Part shown: one piece after another, positions 11,485 through 24,064 of the stretch
Layout: every line of letters starts with the position of its first letter
Position numbering within the stretch: the stretch's first letter is position 1
Assembly (NCBI GenBank): GCA_026874595.1
Contig: CM049306.1
Coordinates: 75,019,642-75,083,641, forward strand
Source: Sipunculus nudus
Taxonomy: Eukaryota > Annelida > Sipuncula > Golfingiida > Sipunculidae
Direction: 5' to 3'
DNA length: 64,000 bases
The notes under the pieces: generated by a model
Seen by the model: the letters and a program-made list of their open reading frames with translations, nothing else
Told to the model about the DNA's origin: nothing
The model's database searches: none
Position numbers and translations under genes: made by a program

Positions 11485-14400
11485 TAAAGCACATAAATAT
11501 CAAGCATATCAAAAATGCTCAACATAAGATTTGCTCTGAATCATAGCCATGCGAAACATTAATTACGCGCGTGCTTTTTGGCAATAAGCAGATATAAATA
11601 TAGGGCCTGTTAGATTTGCCAACTTGATCATGCAGTTTAGCGGGTGATGACAGACGTTGTTTACAGAATTTGCTATTGGACTCTGATCTGATCATGGTGT
11701 ACAAGTTCTTCTTCTGATAAGTACACGTACAAGTAAACCCAGCAAGGGGGCGTTATCCACAGAGGGGTGTTTATGCATGTCCATGGTGAGGTAACAGCAG
11801 CACTGCTCATCACAATAAGTAAATATATATCTACGTTTTAAGTGTGGGCCTTTATTTTACTTATTTTTTTTTCTAAATCAAATCTCATATACATGGTTTC
11901 AAGTTATTTAACTTCAGGAGCTCTTATTGGATATAAAAGGAGTCTGAAATTTGAAGGCGCATTGCCCCTTTTGGTTATTAAAATAGATTTGAATATTGTG
12001 AAAGAATATTAGATATTAGACAGGTCTGTGATTTGATTGGTTTGAGCCCTCATGTGCACCAATAACCCCTATGTATTTTGAAAAAAGATCACGAATATTC
12101 TCTTTAAATTCTGCGCGATAAAAAAATCACCCATTTTAATCTGGTGGCCATATTGGATTTTCAGTGGGCCTGCCACGCAAAAGATCTGGAGCCCTCCTAC
12201 ACGCCAATCATACCAAGATAAAAAATATTATTATTATTTGAGAAACTGTGCACAGAAAATTGCGTCACTGATGGACGAACGTAAAAACAAGGTGATCACT
12301 ATAGAGCATGCATGCTTTTCAGTATTTACTTCGCGCCAAATCCCTGATACAATCAGACTCATATACAGTGCTAACAAATATGCCTGCTGCATGATATTTA
12401 TAATTCTCAAAACACGTCTTTGGACTAATACTTTTCAAAATCATTGGAACGTATGTTTGATAAAAGTACATTATTTTATTGTGATGGTAAAATGCAATGA
12501 GCTGATATAAAATCTGTGAATGCCTAGCCACCGGATCTGCAAATATGCATATGTATGAAAATAAGGTGGTGCTACTGTAGCATTTTTCAGTCTATAAAGA
12601 TATCCAAGGGTCACATATATAGCATATTATTAATAAATATTATGCATTGATTACTGAGATGAAGGAGGAAATTTTTTTGGCTTAATAGACCAGTTTTAAT
12701 GAAATATCACAATTGTTCAGAGTTAAACTCTCATATGACTATGGGATGTCAGTCTCAAAATCACAGAGAGAACCACAATCCAATAAGAAAATGAATTATG
12801 CAATTTTCAGGGGATTCTGTGCATTAACTTTATTTAGAGATTATAGATGGGTTTTGGATTTTCACACAAAATTGACTGATTAGAGTGATACCTCAATTTT
12901 GTTATTCATATTTTTCAAGAATGGTTTTTGCCCTATGTTTTGGTAATATTTCCATACTAAAAAGAGATTACAGCTCTGACAGAGAGACTCATTCTATATT
13001 AATTTAAGACAAGTCACATGTAAGAGTGCAGAGTTTACTATTACATAAATGTCAGGTGCCAGTCTCAATACCAATCTTGAATTTCCGTAAAAACAATTAA
13101 AACAACATTTAGATGGCACCAATATTCAAACACAGTAGGTCGAGCTATTAAAATGAATAAGCGCAGTAAATTTCGATGCAATCTGTGCTTCATTTTATTG
13201 GGAAACTGGAGCTTTGTTTCATCATTTGGTGCTCAAAATTGACTGATTTTGGTGAAACATAAAACCTGTGAGGTGACCTTCATGAGGAGCTGTTTGTGGC
13301 AATGTTGTCCAAAATCTGCAAGCTGGGTGGTACACATGTGTGAAGTATATATATATTATTTTATTTCCTTGAGCTTTTATTATAAATTTTGTTCAACAGT
13401 CTTTAACGTTAAGAACATGTAACTTTAAAGGTGTTAACGGAGCTAATACTGAGTTTGCCAGGAGATTTCTGCAGGTTCTGTCATGATGTTTACCAAGATC
13501 TTTCTGGTTGTATACTTGTGTGTCCTGTTAATGGCTTGACCGAAAGATACTGAACAGATCCAGAGAGGGTTTTTGGGACACCCCGGCAAAAACCTTTTTT
13601 TATCATATTTTTGAATTATGCACAATATCGCTCCGAATACCCTACAATGCATTATTTACATACATTTGCACAATAATTAATTTTAGGTATTATAAATCCT
13701 AGTTTAGTTTACGTCTGGCCTCGGCTTTTTTAGAGACTCATTACATTGCGTGCTTACTGTCATTATTAGATGTGTGGTTCATTAATTATACTGATATCTT
13801 TAAGGATAATTACTTGAAATCGCTAAAATTCAGAGGTAACATTTCCTGTATGGCTTGATTAAAGCATGCAGAATCTGGAATCCGTGTGTGACTTAAGGCC
13901 AGTATCTACCATATATTAAAATCCTGTGTATCGATTTACTTTTTTTTGTTGATGTTGGCCCGAAAGTCCCCACTGATAAATCTCTTCAGTTTGACGCTGG
14001 GGAGTCGGGAAATGTAGTTAACTGTCTTCTAAATCACCAATATTTTAGGGGGGGGGGGGGGTAGTCTCCAGGTATTACATAAGCCTGGCCATACAACATA
14101 AAGTATATGCATATAATATATGTATATTTACTGTGTATTTGTTATTAATTATTATTTATACATATATACATATATATAGCGCCTTGTCTGCGTATAGCGT
14201 ATAGTAGTCTGCGCCTTGACATCTTCCTTGACATACCCCTTTAGAAAAAAAAAATATTAAAAATCCGAGCTTGTAATGATCAAAGGCCCATCACAATAGC
14301 TCAGCATGGCTGTAAGTTTGAACTAAAGAGGCTCATTTTACATGTTTTAACCGACCTATCAGTTGTAGAAGGTTTTATAGGATTGGTTACACAAATATTA

Positions 14401-15073
14401 CACAGTCACTAGCCCTAACATACACTGTTCAGCAAAAAACAGCAGTAAAATTGCTCTTAACTGTTGTTTTCCGTGGGGAATCCTCATAGTGACCCTGCTG
14501 ACCTGCTTCATGAATATTCATATATTGGGTTTAGTACAAGGTTTAAGGAGTTAGTACTTGGTCTGGCTAAACCTTCTTTGGTCCTCCTTTGTGCATACCG
14601 TTTAGACTACACTGATAATCCCGTTTTAGCCAGTCCGAGATTAAGCAAATACATGGACTATATCAGGTTTACTTAGTCAGCTTTTTGGTATGGCCTTAAT
14701 GTTTTTGATTTTCTGTCCTCGTGGATCTTTAATCCCCACCTTATAAGAAATATGACCTTTTCTTGCAGTTCTTCCCCTGAATTCTTTTTCTTTGATTTTT
14801 ATATGTTAAATCTTGTAAGCCCTTTGATGTTAAGAGTAAAATCCTCTTTCCCAAAATGCACTATGAATGCCCCTCCAATGAATGATTGGTATTTACAAAA
14901 TAAATGTCACGTGTGTATCTTGCCGAATTTATAAAGGAGGCGCCACCTATGCTTTCAATTTTAATAACAATAGAAAGCATCCAGCTTAGAAATTTGTAAA
15001 ATAAAATATAAATAGAATTATAATAATTGTTACATTTGTAACCGGGTTACGCCAACTGGGATTTGTTTTGCAG
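11119..15073. other. Intergenic DNA, microsatellite only
   Basis: This holds a (TAA)n tract at 11448-11484, a G13 run near 14048 and AT-rich DNA. I looked for upstream exons of FAXC copy B (GHGIGR-type and KGKTPW-type) on the plus strand and found none. Confidence 0.5.
11448..11484. repeat. (TAA)n microsatellite
   Basis: A trinucleotide tract of about 12 units. Confidence 0.92.
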
Positions 15074-15190
15074 GATCTAAGCCTTATTTGATGGGAGACG
15101 AGCTTTGTGAAGAAGACTGTGCTGTTTTTTGGATGCTGGCCCAGGCGCTGTACCACGGACTAGACACGCCAATGCAGAATTTCATGAAAG
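15074..15190 (+). pseudogene. FAXC-like: FAXC-like copy B, penultimate exon lacking a splice donor
   Basis: The exon follows a clear acceptor (ttgttttgcag). It is 117 bp, the length seen in copies A and C, and encodes a diverged peptide with KPYLMGDELCEEDCAVFWML, the same phase and an open frame. At its end the sequence is ATGAAAG followed by AAAGCC, where A and C have AAAG|GT. With no GT the exon cannot be joined normally; read-through gives KESHI and a stop. Since the next exon is intact, this is either a recently disabled copy or a locus using another donor. No upstream exons were found in 13 kb, which favours a truncated duplicate. Confidence 0.7.
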
Positions 15191-15986
15191 AAAGCCATAT
15201 CTAACACATGCAGAATATCTCATTCTACTAATCTACATCGACCATGCATTATTTTTGCACAGTCTTTTTTAAACGTTCATTTGCAATGAATTTCTTTGGA
15301 AATTAACCCTAATCTTGAAACTGTTAAGAACTTAGGGACTTTGTTACACTGAAAACGTAGGGGAGTCGAATCACCCAATTATGACTTCCCCAACGGGAAG
15401 TCGGAGGGTGGAAATGGCTATGGTTGTCATATATTTATGTCACACATGCAACGATCCTTCTGGATGCATAAGAAAGTCTTTGGGCGGGTATACATTATAA
15501 CGTAACGTATGCATGAAACATTGGCTCAAATGTTACGAAACCGAAAATTTTGAATTGTTACAAGCCAAATATTAGCACCACCAAAGATATTTAATTATGG
15601 TCCCGATAACCACTGTGATATCACAAAGAATTTCCACCCTGTCCTTTTGAAGGTTTTTTTTTCCCAAAGTATCAAATTATTTCTACAGAAGAGAACTGTT
15701 GACATGAAAGTGAATGTATAGTAACTTTCTAATTTCGGTGGTTTGGCAAAACATTTTGTGCTTTGTAACAAATGCTACGACCGTTTATGACGCTTTGAAA
15801 GACCGTTGTCGGGATTTTAGTATATGAAAAATAACCTGAAATATGATAAGGAAATTAAGAATGGACGGATTTAAATGAAGGAAAACGTGATATTTGTTTT
15901 TAGCAGGACGTCATAAGAGGCTCGTTAGCGGTCTTCTTTATCCAGTAAATAAAGTCTCTAGCATAGATGCAAGTGATTTTTTTTAG
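15191..15986 (+). other. Intron-like spacer of FAXC copy B
   Basis: About 796 bp, close to the 810 bp of the copy A intron. It ends in an acceptor (tttttttag) but has no GT at its start. No other feature was seen. Confidence 0.55.
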
Positions 15987-16093
15987 AGGAGCTCACCAAC
16001 TTGGTTGATTATTGTGAGAGAATGAAGCAACAATACTGGCCTGACTGGGACGATGGTATCACTCACGGCGGGACGAGGGAAGCTAAAGCCTGA
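15987..16093 (+). pseudogene. FAXC-like: FAXC-like copy B, terminal exon
   Basis: The 107-bp exon runs to TGA at 16091-16093. It encodes ELTNLVDYCERMKQQYWPDW and ends GGTREAKA. Length, phase and tail match copies A and C. The sequence is more diverged than A is from C, yet the frame is open. The open frame could mean that selection was recent, or that this exon pair serves as an alternative 3' end of the upstream gene. I call it a pseudogene because of the missing donor in the preceding exon. Confidence 0.65.
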
Positions 16094-19000
16094 TATGTTG
16101 GACTCAGCAGTTGTATATATAGGAAAGAATTGGGTGGTGTTGGAGGGTACATAATTAAGTGTCATGTCAAATAAATATAACACGGATAAAACTGGTCTAT
16201 TAGTTGACTTTTCATTACATATGGTTCTAAAAAAAACAAGCTGAATATCAAATGTAAATAGAATTTCAATTTCTGAATTCGGTGGACAGAAGGTTACATT
16301 TACGTCTGATGCAGTTGGTTTATACGTAGCTACAGTTAGTATCGCTTGACCATGGTAGGCATGGTTATCAAGCGCTACAGTACAGTACGGTGAGAGTTCA
16401 CCCTGCGAATCGTTAGACAGATCTGTGCAAATACGTTTGGGCACATATTTGTGCTGCTTTGTGCAGATTTCAAATATAAAGTTTAAATTGCTATTTTTTT
16501 ACATTTCCTGATTATTATACCACACAAATACTATTTGTGTATGCTTCCGGTTTTACTAATATGTTCTCGAGATTATTTTCCATTATCATGTCAACAGCAA
16601 CTCTATTTCCTGACGAAACAGCTTGATGAACAACAGGAGCATCGCAAAGGTGCATAATATGCCCGTTGTATTTCTTGTGACCTATGCGTTGGTTTTGCCG
16701 AGGAATTAATTCAAGTAAGAAATTCTATTGGTTAATATTTATAAGTTTCATGAAAATGCAAAAGGTTTTTGGTATGTCATCACGACGCTAACAAAGTCTA
16801 ATGGCCTCGGACCTCGTTAAATATGCATGGAATTTGCCGGGAATCGAACTTAGGCGAGACATTGTTGGTTAATAATTTTATTGAGTATCATCAGAAAGCA
16901 TAATATATATGGTGTATTCTAAACGGACGGACGGACCATGGGTATACCAAGGAGATTTAACAATATAATATTATTAAATCTCCTTGGGTATACCATAATA
17001 CGTCCCGTCATAGACGGTCGTACAGAAACTAAAACATGGTTCAATCAAAGAGATAAAATAATTTTATTAAATCTCCTTGTTTCAATCTTGTTTGTAATAA
17101 AATTTATTCCTTCTCCAGTTTGAATGACGGAACCAACTATGTCGTAAGTTCATTTAAAATCCAGGACGATCCTGAAGAAATCACTAAAGGGGCTTATAGT
17201 GGTACGTTAGTATCTGCATCACAATTATTAACTAACGATAATCAATCGAACCTTTTATAAAACAGGTAAGAAAACGCCGATCCCACCGCTCAAAATTGCT
17301 GTTCGTTTTGTTAATATTCTCGTTTTTTATAATATGTAGGGGGTCCGCCAAAATAATCCAGGGACATCTGGTGGTAAGTCAGACGAACAAGAGTATTTCA
17401 AATGGCGTTTTGCAGCTAGTGAACTTTCATCTTTCGCATATTTGAAACCAACCACTATAGGTTACATATTTTGTTTCTATTTGTCAACCTTGGCGCGCAT
17501 ATGCCGTGTTCACTAACAGTTTATACAGAAATAAGCTCATAGTCCCTTACAGAGGCGTTATAAGAATCTTTCTCAGTAGAATTTATCCAAAGCCCTTTCC
17601 TATAAATTCAGAGTGAGCCAGAAATCACATATTCTAGAGAAAAGAAAGATAAACAGCTGGTTGGCTTCAAGCCCTGAAGAGAATTCCAACCGATCATGGT
17701 CCTGATACATGTTGATCTTTTTTATGGTCACTTATTTGCGAGATTGGGCCGGGCTTCTATCAAATTGTCCCCTACACATTTCCTCAGCAGGCAAGATTCA
17801 TATTTTAAGACAACCAATACTTTCGATATTCTTAATTCATGTTATATTCTAGTGATGTTTTGATTACAAACTAGACATTTAAATGGTGGTCATCTTTGTA
17901 CGGGTCAGGATTTTGTAGCCATGCAAGGTGTGTCAAGAGAAATTTTATACTCTGTCTCGGTTTCAATTGAAATCTTTAGATAACGTTTTTACCCATGTCA
18001 GTCATTAGTCTGTCATTGGTGATAAATTTAGAACCGATTATGACTTTTCTTATTGTGACAGGTACTTTTTTTTGCGGAGTGGCCCACCGGTAGTTTATCT
18101 GTTATATCGGTAATGCGCATGTGCAAAACTTAGCTACGTTCGCCGTAACTTTTCACAAGTTGGATTAGCAGTTGTCTCGGCCCAAGACGTGTGATTCCGA
18201 TCCGCTCAGCTCCTCTCCGTCAACAACGTCTTGGGAACGACTCTTAGGAAAATGCCTCGTAAGATTCCAAATAGGAGACCCCTTTGGAATCGTATAATTG
18301 ACATATCAAGCGGTGTCAACATTAAATAATTACCTTTTTGTTGTCTTTGGATGTTTTATAAAATATCTGCAAAGTATTGGCACCAAAATAATGCTCAATA
18401 GCCCTACTTATCCATAATTTTGCCAAGAGCTGATGTGTTTACATAGAGAACAAGCCGCCATGATTACATTAAGTGACCCACAGTCCTTTGCATCGGGATT
18501 TAGACTGGGAACCCACTCTGATCTTATCGCTGTTTGAACTGGAAAAAGCGGGCGATAATAGATCTCGGTGGCGGGTACCAGTCGATCAACGTCCGCTCAT
18601 TACAAATTCCTGTGTATTGTTATGTTTAAATCACCGCGGGCTTACAAGGATCGTTAGGGATAATATTTCATAAATATATTAAGGTAAGAACGTGGTAAAG
18701 TTGCCAGAAAGACCCATCTACTACCAAAGTACTGAATCTAGTGTAATCAGAGGTATATTTTAACTAATGTTCAGGCGAACTATTAAATTCTTCTTAACAT
18801 TTTTTTAGATTTGGCTTTTCCATGGATTATTGAAATGGGTTATTTAAAATGGGAAGAAAACCTGGTATCGGGGATTCGGTTTGTAGTTCAGAGATACCCT
18901 TTTGTGTGTATATTCGCAGTGGGCGGAAGTGCTCATAAGACGTTTGTTTACCAGGTCATCCATAATAAACGTTCCACTTGACTATACCGCATTTAGAACA

Positions 19001-19106
19001 TATTCTGCAATCGCGTTTTGTTTTTGTTATTTTAATTTTATTTGACTGACGATGTGTAAGTCGAACATTGTACTAAGAGGTTTAAAAGAGTAATGAGTCA
19101 GTCTTA
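16094..19106. other. Intergenic DNA with one hairpin
   Basis: No gene is supported. A strong inverted repeat lies at 16938-16996, and the same AAATCTCCTTG word recurs near 17068-17080. The remainder is unique-looking DNA up to the 3' LTR of the Gypsy element. Confidence 0.45.
16938..16996. repeat. Hairpin-forming inverted repeat
   Basis: ATGGGTATACCAAGGAGATT and its near-exact reverse complement (about 23 bp, one base slipped in the GGG run) surround a roughly 14-bp AT loop. It is probably a transposon remnant. Its function is unknown. Confidence 0.7.
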
Positions 19107-19561
19107 TGTGACATGGTCAAGTAGAAGACGTTAGAAGCAATCCCATTAGATTCTGAAAATATGACAGTGATAATTTGTGAGTCCCCATGTTGCATGTTCG
19201 AAGGACGGAGCTGGACTGAATAATTCAGCTCATCCGTCACCCAAGATTCCAGAAACGAAAATAACCCGACAGGACCAGTTTGGTCCTCACAAATAAATCT
19301 TAACCACAACGTATTGTTATGCGCTTGTTGGTCGTGGCACAGCCCGCCAACGAAGCGCACTTCTAGAACGAGGTTTTTAGGCCAAGACACCTAAAGTACA
19401 TGATTAAAAAATAGAGCATGAGTACATTATTAACATGCTTTTAGGCCAAGACAAAGTACATGGTTCATATATTATATCATTGCATACCTGTCTCGAGTTA
19501 AACAACCTATTACATGCATATATTACAACAAACATCATTATATTAACTCGAGCAGGTTACA
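19107..19561 (-). repeat. 3' LTR of the Gypsy element
   Basis: 455 bp. In element orientation it begins TGTAACCTGCTCGAG and ends CATGTCACA. It matches 24098-24400 joined to 27637-27788, with only scattered substitutions and one-base indels. Confidence 0.92.
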
Positions 19562-19577
19562 CCCTCCCCCCTTTTGA
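19562..19577 (-). other. Polypurine tract
   Basis: On the minus strand AAAAGGGGGGAGGG lies immediately before the TG of the 3' LTR. This is the expected primer for plus-strand DNA synthesis and fixes the element's orientation. Confidence 0.88.
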
Positions 19578-19650
19578 AAATAATTGACGACCCCGTCAAT
19601 TCATTCGGAAGAAATGCTTTATGCATACAAACTTAAATATCTAGTACACC

Positions 19651-21039
19651 CTATAAATAACCTGAGGATTTAAGATTACCTATTTGTTGAAGGAGATACT
19701 GATTGGACCGTAACCACAACGGAGGACGCCTAGTTCTGGTTGAACGACGTAAGGGAGCTGGTTGTGGTACGTCCCCTATGTTAACATCATCCTGTGCCGT
19801 TTCGTTTCTAGATAATTTGTGTTCTAGTACATCACTTAATTCTCCATTTACATTATTAGACTCTTCATTTACCTCAACCCCATGGTATTCAGACTGGTTA
19901 TCATCACTCTGATCAAGATTACTGACTAAACCATTTTCCTTAGATGTTACAGGCAGGTCATCTCGATTGGGAGTGACTGACCTTAGAAAATACTCCTCAC
20001 CCTCACATGAACTATCACAAATTTCTGTATCAACAGCCTCTTTAAATTCTAGGTTTCTGGATTTATGAACTGATTTAAAGATGCTGTTCATTTCTAAAGG
20101 TAATTGATTCACAGGTAACAGTAGGTTACAGTGAAGATTACGTATAGGACCTCTGTTATTTTCCTGTTGTACTTTTAATACCGGTATTTTAGGATCAGGA
20201 TAATCAATCACGTGATAAACAGGTTCCTCCCATATATCGGCTAATTTATGTTTCCCCTTGATGTGCAAATTTCTCACTAAAACCCTATCACTTGGTTCTA
20301 AACCGGAAGTCCTGACTTTACGATCATAGTTAGATTTCTGACGGGATTGGCCTGCTTTGGAATGTTGCTGTGCTAGACGGTAGGCATCCTTTAGTTCTTC
20401 CCTTAGGGACTCTACAAACTGACCATACGTCTTTGTTTCATCAGACTCCTCTAATTCTCCATCTAACCTTAAAATGACGTCTATAGGCAAACGTGGGTGT
20501 CTCCCGTACATGAGATAGAAAGGGGAGAATCCAGTTGTATCATGCTTAGTGCAATTGTATGCATGTGTGATTGTATTCAGATGTTGTTTCCAGTCAGCTT
20601 TCTCATGTTCTTCTAAACACCCTAGCATGTTCATTAAGGTTCTGTTAAAACGTTCACATAAACCGTTACCCATGGGATGGTATGGCTTTGTGTGAGACTT
20701 GGTAATTCCAGCCAAAGCACAGAGTTCTTTGATGACTCGACTCTCAAAATTACGTCCCTGGTCAGAATGTAATTTCAAGGGAAAGCCATAGAGGCAAATG
20801 AAATGCTCAAATAAAATCTTTGCAATTAGGGTCGCTTTTTGAGTTTTACATGGGAAAGCCCCTGCGTATTTAGTAAAGTGGTCTGTTACAACCAGGATAT
20901 TTTCAATATTACCCTTGCAGGGTTCAACTGTCAAAAAGTCCATACATAATAGTTCTAGAGGGGCAGAGGTTTTAATGTTGACCATGGGCGCCCTTTGGTT
21001 GATTGGAGATTTCCGTCGCACACAACGGGAACACGACAC
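19651..21039 (-). pseudogene. Gypsy integrase core and C-terminal tail
   Basis: An open frame of about 460 residues. It begins with the CxxC half of the HHCC zinc-binding domain (CSRC). The DDE catalytic core follows: Asp in CMDFLTVE, Asp in HSDQGRNFES and Glu in GLCERFNRTL, all three present. An SH3-like C-terminal region (DRVLVRN, W-EPVY) comes next, then an acidic linker and the arginine-rich RRSTRTRRPPLWLRS tail common in Gypsy polyproteins. A TAA at 21043-21045 separates it from the histidine half of the zinc domain upstream. It joins the element's cDNA to host DNA in active relatives. Confidence 0.88.
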
Positions 21040-21042
21040 TAT

Positions 21043-21654
21043 TTAATTTATAATGTCCGAACGCATCCCAGGCCAAAAAGATCTATCCCTGACCAACTGA
21101 ATAGTTCGCTCTTGACCCATGTGCCCGGCTTTGTCGTGAAGACCTTTAAGAGCTAAAGAACGGAGGGAAGGCCTCATTACGATCTGGTGATTGACTTTTC
21201 CATCAAGAATTCTCTGTCTACTTAGGACATCCCCAATCATTATCATACGATCCAGATTTGATCGATAGTATTCTAACTCGGGATCTCTGGATTTATCTTT
21301 AGGAGAAACCTTTAGTTTGGATTTGGTCTTAACACCTTTGATTACTTCACTGATAGTAGGGTCATTTACTTGTTCTTTGATGATGTCAACAGGTGGCGAA
21401 GGGAGGTCCAAAGTAGATAAATGAGTTAGATTTGTCTGGTCATTAATTATTGAAGCTCCTAGAATTGGTACCATCTGAGAATGGCACATTGTCCGTACCA
21501 TTTCAAGGGATAAGTAATGATCACTTGTTTTATCATCTAACGCATTTGGTGTAGTTTTGGGTGATTGAGGAGGTCGCGATAAGAAATCGGCATCCACATT
21601 GCTTTGTCCTGCCCTGTACAAAATGTCAAAATTGAAGTTGGCCAATTCTGCCAC
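21043..21654 (-). pseudogene. Gypsy RNase H tail and integrase zinc-binding half
   Basis: The frame starts in the end of RNase H (ILYRAGQSNVDADFLSR, the usual 'YxxGxxNxxADxLSR' hallmark). It continues through a linker and contains the His half of the integrase zinc domain (LHDKAGHMGQERT, RSFWPGM). It ends at a TAA lying in frame with the integrase core just downstream, so this is a stop mutation, not a natural protein boundary. Confidence 0.85.
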
Positions 21655-21870
21655 CCATCTTTGGCCGGTGGCGTCTAGACGAGCGGAAGTTAAAATATGA
21701 CATAGAGGGTTGTTGTCATTTTAATCGTGAATTTTTTTTGCCCCATAGAGATATTCTTTAAATTTATCAGTGACAGCCCATTTAAGTGCTAAAGATTCTA
21801 GTTTATGCGCGGGATACCTTGATTCAGCTGGTGTCAAACTGCGACTAGCATATGCCACTGGTCGTGCCTT

Positions 21871-22272
21871 GTTCTTGATACAAAACTGCACCTAAACCGG
21901 TACTGGCTGCGTCCGTATGCAACACAAAAGGTTTCGTAAAATCAGCAAAGGCTAACACAGGTGCCTCTCATAAAACATTGATTAGAGTATCAAATGAATT
22001 TTGTTGGGCTGTGTCCGATTTGAAAATAGGATGGTTAGACTTTCTCTTTAAAGGCGATCCCTTTTTCTCTTTGTTCTTGATACAAAACTGCACCTAAACC
22101 GGTACTGGCTGCGTCCGTATGCAACACAAAAGGTTTCGTAAAATCAGCAAAGGCTAACACAGGTGCCTCACATAAAACATTGATTAGAGTATCAAATGAA
22201 TTTTGTTGGGCTGTGTCCGATTTAAAAATAGGATGGTTAGACTTTCTCTTTAAAGGCGATCCCTTTTTCTTA
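21871..22272 (-). repeat. 202-bp tandem duplication inside RNase H
   Basis: 21871-22072 is repeated at 22073-22272 with very few differences. The duplicated stretch includes the RNase H sequence PVLAFADFTKPFVLHTDAAS. It breaks the enzyme and is younger than most other lesions, judging by the near identity of the two units. Confidence 0.9.
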
Positions 22273-22289
22273 TTAGGAACTCCCTTCAA
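22035..22289 (-). pseudogene. Gypsy RNase H N-terminal part
   Basis: The segment AFADFTKPFVLHTDAASTGL is the first catalytic stretch of Gypsy RNase H (Asp in the 'TDAS' motif). The open frame then runs into the duplication junction and loses homology. In the intact enzyme this domain degrades the RNA strand during reverse transcription. Confidence 0.82.
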
Positions 22290-22495
22290 GAGGTTATGTA
22301 GGGGTCTGGCAATTTAAGAAAAGTCGGGGATGAACTTTCTGTAAAACCCAGCGAACCCCAGGAAGCTACGGACCTCCTTAACATTATAGGTACTGGCCAG
22401 TGAACCAGTGCCTCAATTTTCGCAGGATCAGTGGTGATACCTTTTTCTGACACGATGTGCCCTAGGTATTTTACTTTGTTCTGGAAGAATTGACA

Positions 22496-22774
22496 CTAAC
22501 TAGGTTTTAACTTTAAACCAGCGTCTTTTAGTCTTTGAAAAACTGCTTCTAACCTCTGTAGTTGTTCCTCGAAGGTGGCACTAAAAACGATGATGTTGTC
22601 TAGATATAGTAAACATTGGGTAAGATGTGAATCCCACATAGTTTTTTCCATAAGTCTTTGGAACGTTGCTGGTGCATTCACGAGCCCGAATGGCATAGTT
22701 ACCCACTCATAAAACCCTAAAGGTCCTGCTGTAAAAGCCGTTTTCTGTTTATCAGTTTCTTCAAGACTTGCCAA
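22496..22774 (-). pseudogene. Gypsy reverse transcriptase palm fragment
   Basis: Contains [30 protein letters not shown] and the catalytic block LLYLDNIIVFSATFEEQL. The family has two aspartates here (YLDD); this copy has YLDN, so an essential catalytic residue is lost. A frameshift separates it from the preceding segment, which still shows [17 protein letters not shown] and [12 protein letters not shown] at about 22780-22945. Confidence 0.88.
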
Positions 22775-22950
22775 TAGCCGGACTTTAAATCTAAAGAAGA
22801 AAAGTACCTGCTACCGACCAAACTGTCTAAAGTGTCATCTATTCTCGGTAAGGAGTAGGCATCACAAATGGTTTTTGCATTTAACTTACGGAAATCTATA
22901 CAAAAACGAAGTTTTCCATCAGGTTTCCGGACCGATACTATAGGTGACGC

Positions 22951-23433
22951 TTAGGGACTACTGCTTTCTTTTATAACCCCTGCTTCCAACATTTCCTTTA
23001 TATGTTCCCGGACTTCTTCATATAAATGAGGTGGTATACGCCGATATGCCTCTCTGAAAGGTCTTTTATCCTCTAGGACAATCTTATGTTTAACTAGTCT
23101 TGTTCTACCGAGATCAGTATCAGTGACAGAAAAGACAGATCTCCATTCATCTAGCAACTGTCTGATCTGAGCATGTTCAGCAGGTCGTAATGATGAGGCA
23201 ATAGAGAACTGCTTAATGAAATCACCCTCATCACAAGAAGTAGAAATATTTACTATTGGTGATGTCACAGAGGCCGGCTGGAGAGAACAAAGGGTTGATC
23301 TCGCCGGTATGGTAACCAGACTATTGGTCAAATTTGAAAGTTTTACTTTAAGCGATTTGGCAGAAGTGTTCCCAAAATTAACTTCCTGTAATATAGGATC
23401 CAGCATTACCCCCGCGGACAGCTGTTTTGACAT
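22951..23433 (-). pseudogene. Gypsy reverse transcriptase N-terminal region
   Basis: About 160 residues ending HIKEMLEAGVIKESSSP, the standard entry into Gypsy reverse transcriptase. 'HKIVLEDKRPFREAYRRIPP' precedes it. A TAA right after SSSP interrupts the frame, and coding continues in the same frame beyond it. Confidence 0.85.
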
Positions 23434-23717
23434 GACTTCGGGTTCAGTGACTACTAACGCTTTACGTAATACAGGCTCTGGTTATACCAGATACAATTTT
23501 TGAAGAGTCAGCAGGGATGTAAATTTGCCTATGACAAATTACTGTTCCTTGCTTTTGATTGTTTTTAGACATATGTAATGCACTTTGAAAGGCTAAATGC
23601 CACGAGTCTGAGATACATTTCTTTTGTAAGAACCGAGGCCCTTTACTGTCTTTCAGGTATTCAAAGCAACGGTTGATTACATTTTTACCGATTAAAAAGG
23701 GTGTAGATTGATTGAAA

Positions 23718-24059
23718 TTAGTATCTCGCACGAGTAACACAGGAGTGGGGGATTCCTGTGTCTTTACAGAGAGAGGGAAATGAAAGATCTATTTCAACCA
23801 CGCCTAAGTACTCTAATCTATCTCCTCCTGCGACCTCTATGTCTAATGCAGTAGAAAGGTTCAATTTGGGTAACTCTGATAAATGTTTATTGTAAAACCA
23901 TTCAGCTACCGTCGAGACGGCCGAACCAGAATCTATAAGCCCTTGGACTTTCTGTTCACCCACAAATATTTCGACGGTATCTGGGCCATGAAATGAGTCC
24001 GACGTCCAAACTTTAGGTCTCCAGATTCGAAAAATGGCAATGGAAAACCCCGTCCTCAT
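23718..24059 (-). pseudogene. Gypsy aspartic protease
   Basis: Contains VQGLIDSGSAVSTV, the retropepsin active site ('DSG' with flanking hydrophobic residues). It starts within about 40 bp of the LTR, leaving no room for gag. A frameshift separates it from 23462-23740, which encodes the spacer toward reverse transcriptase (TPFLIGKNVINRCF). Retropepsin cleaves the Gag-Pol polyprotein in functional elements. Confidence 0.85.
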
Positions 24060-24064
24060 AAAAC

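Noticed and set aside
15983..16444. 153-codon minus-strand open frame
   Set aside because: It overlaps the better supported terminal exon of FAXC copy B on the plus strand and has no recognisable content.
19703..19912. Plus-strand open frames across 19-24 kb
   Set aside because: They are antisense shadows of the minus-strand Gypsy pol.
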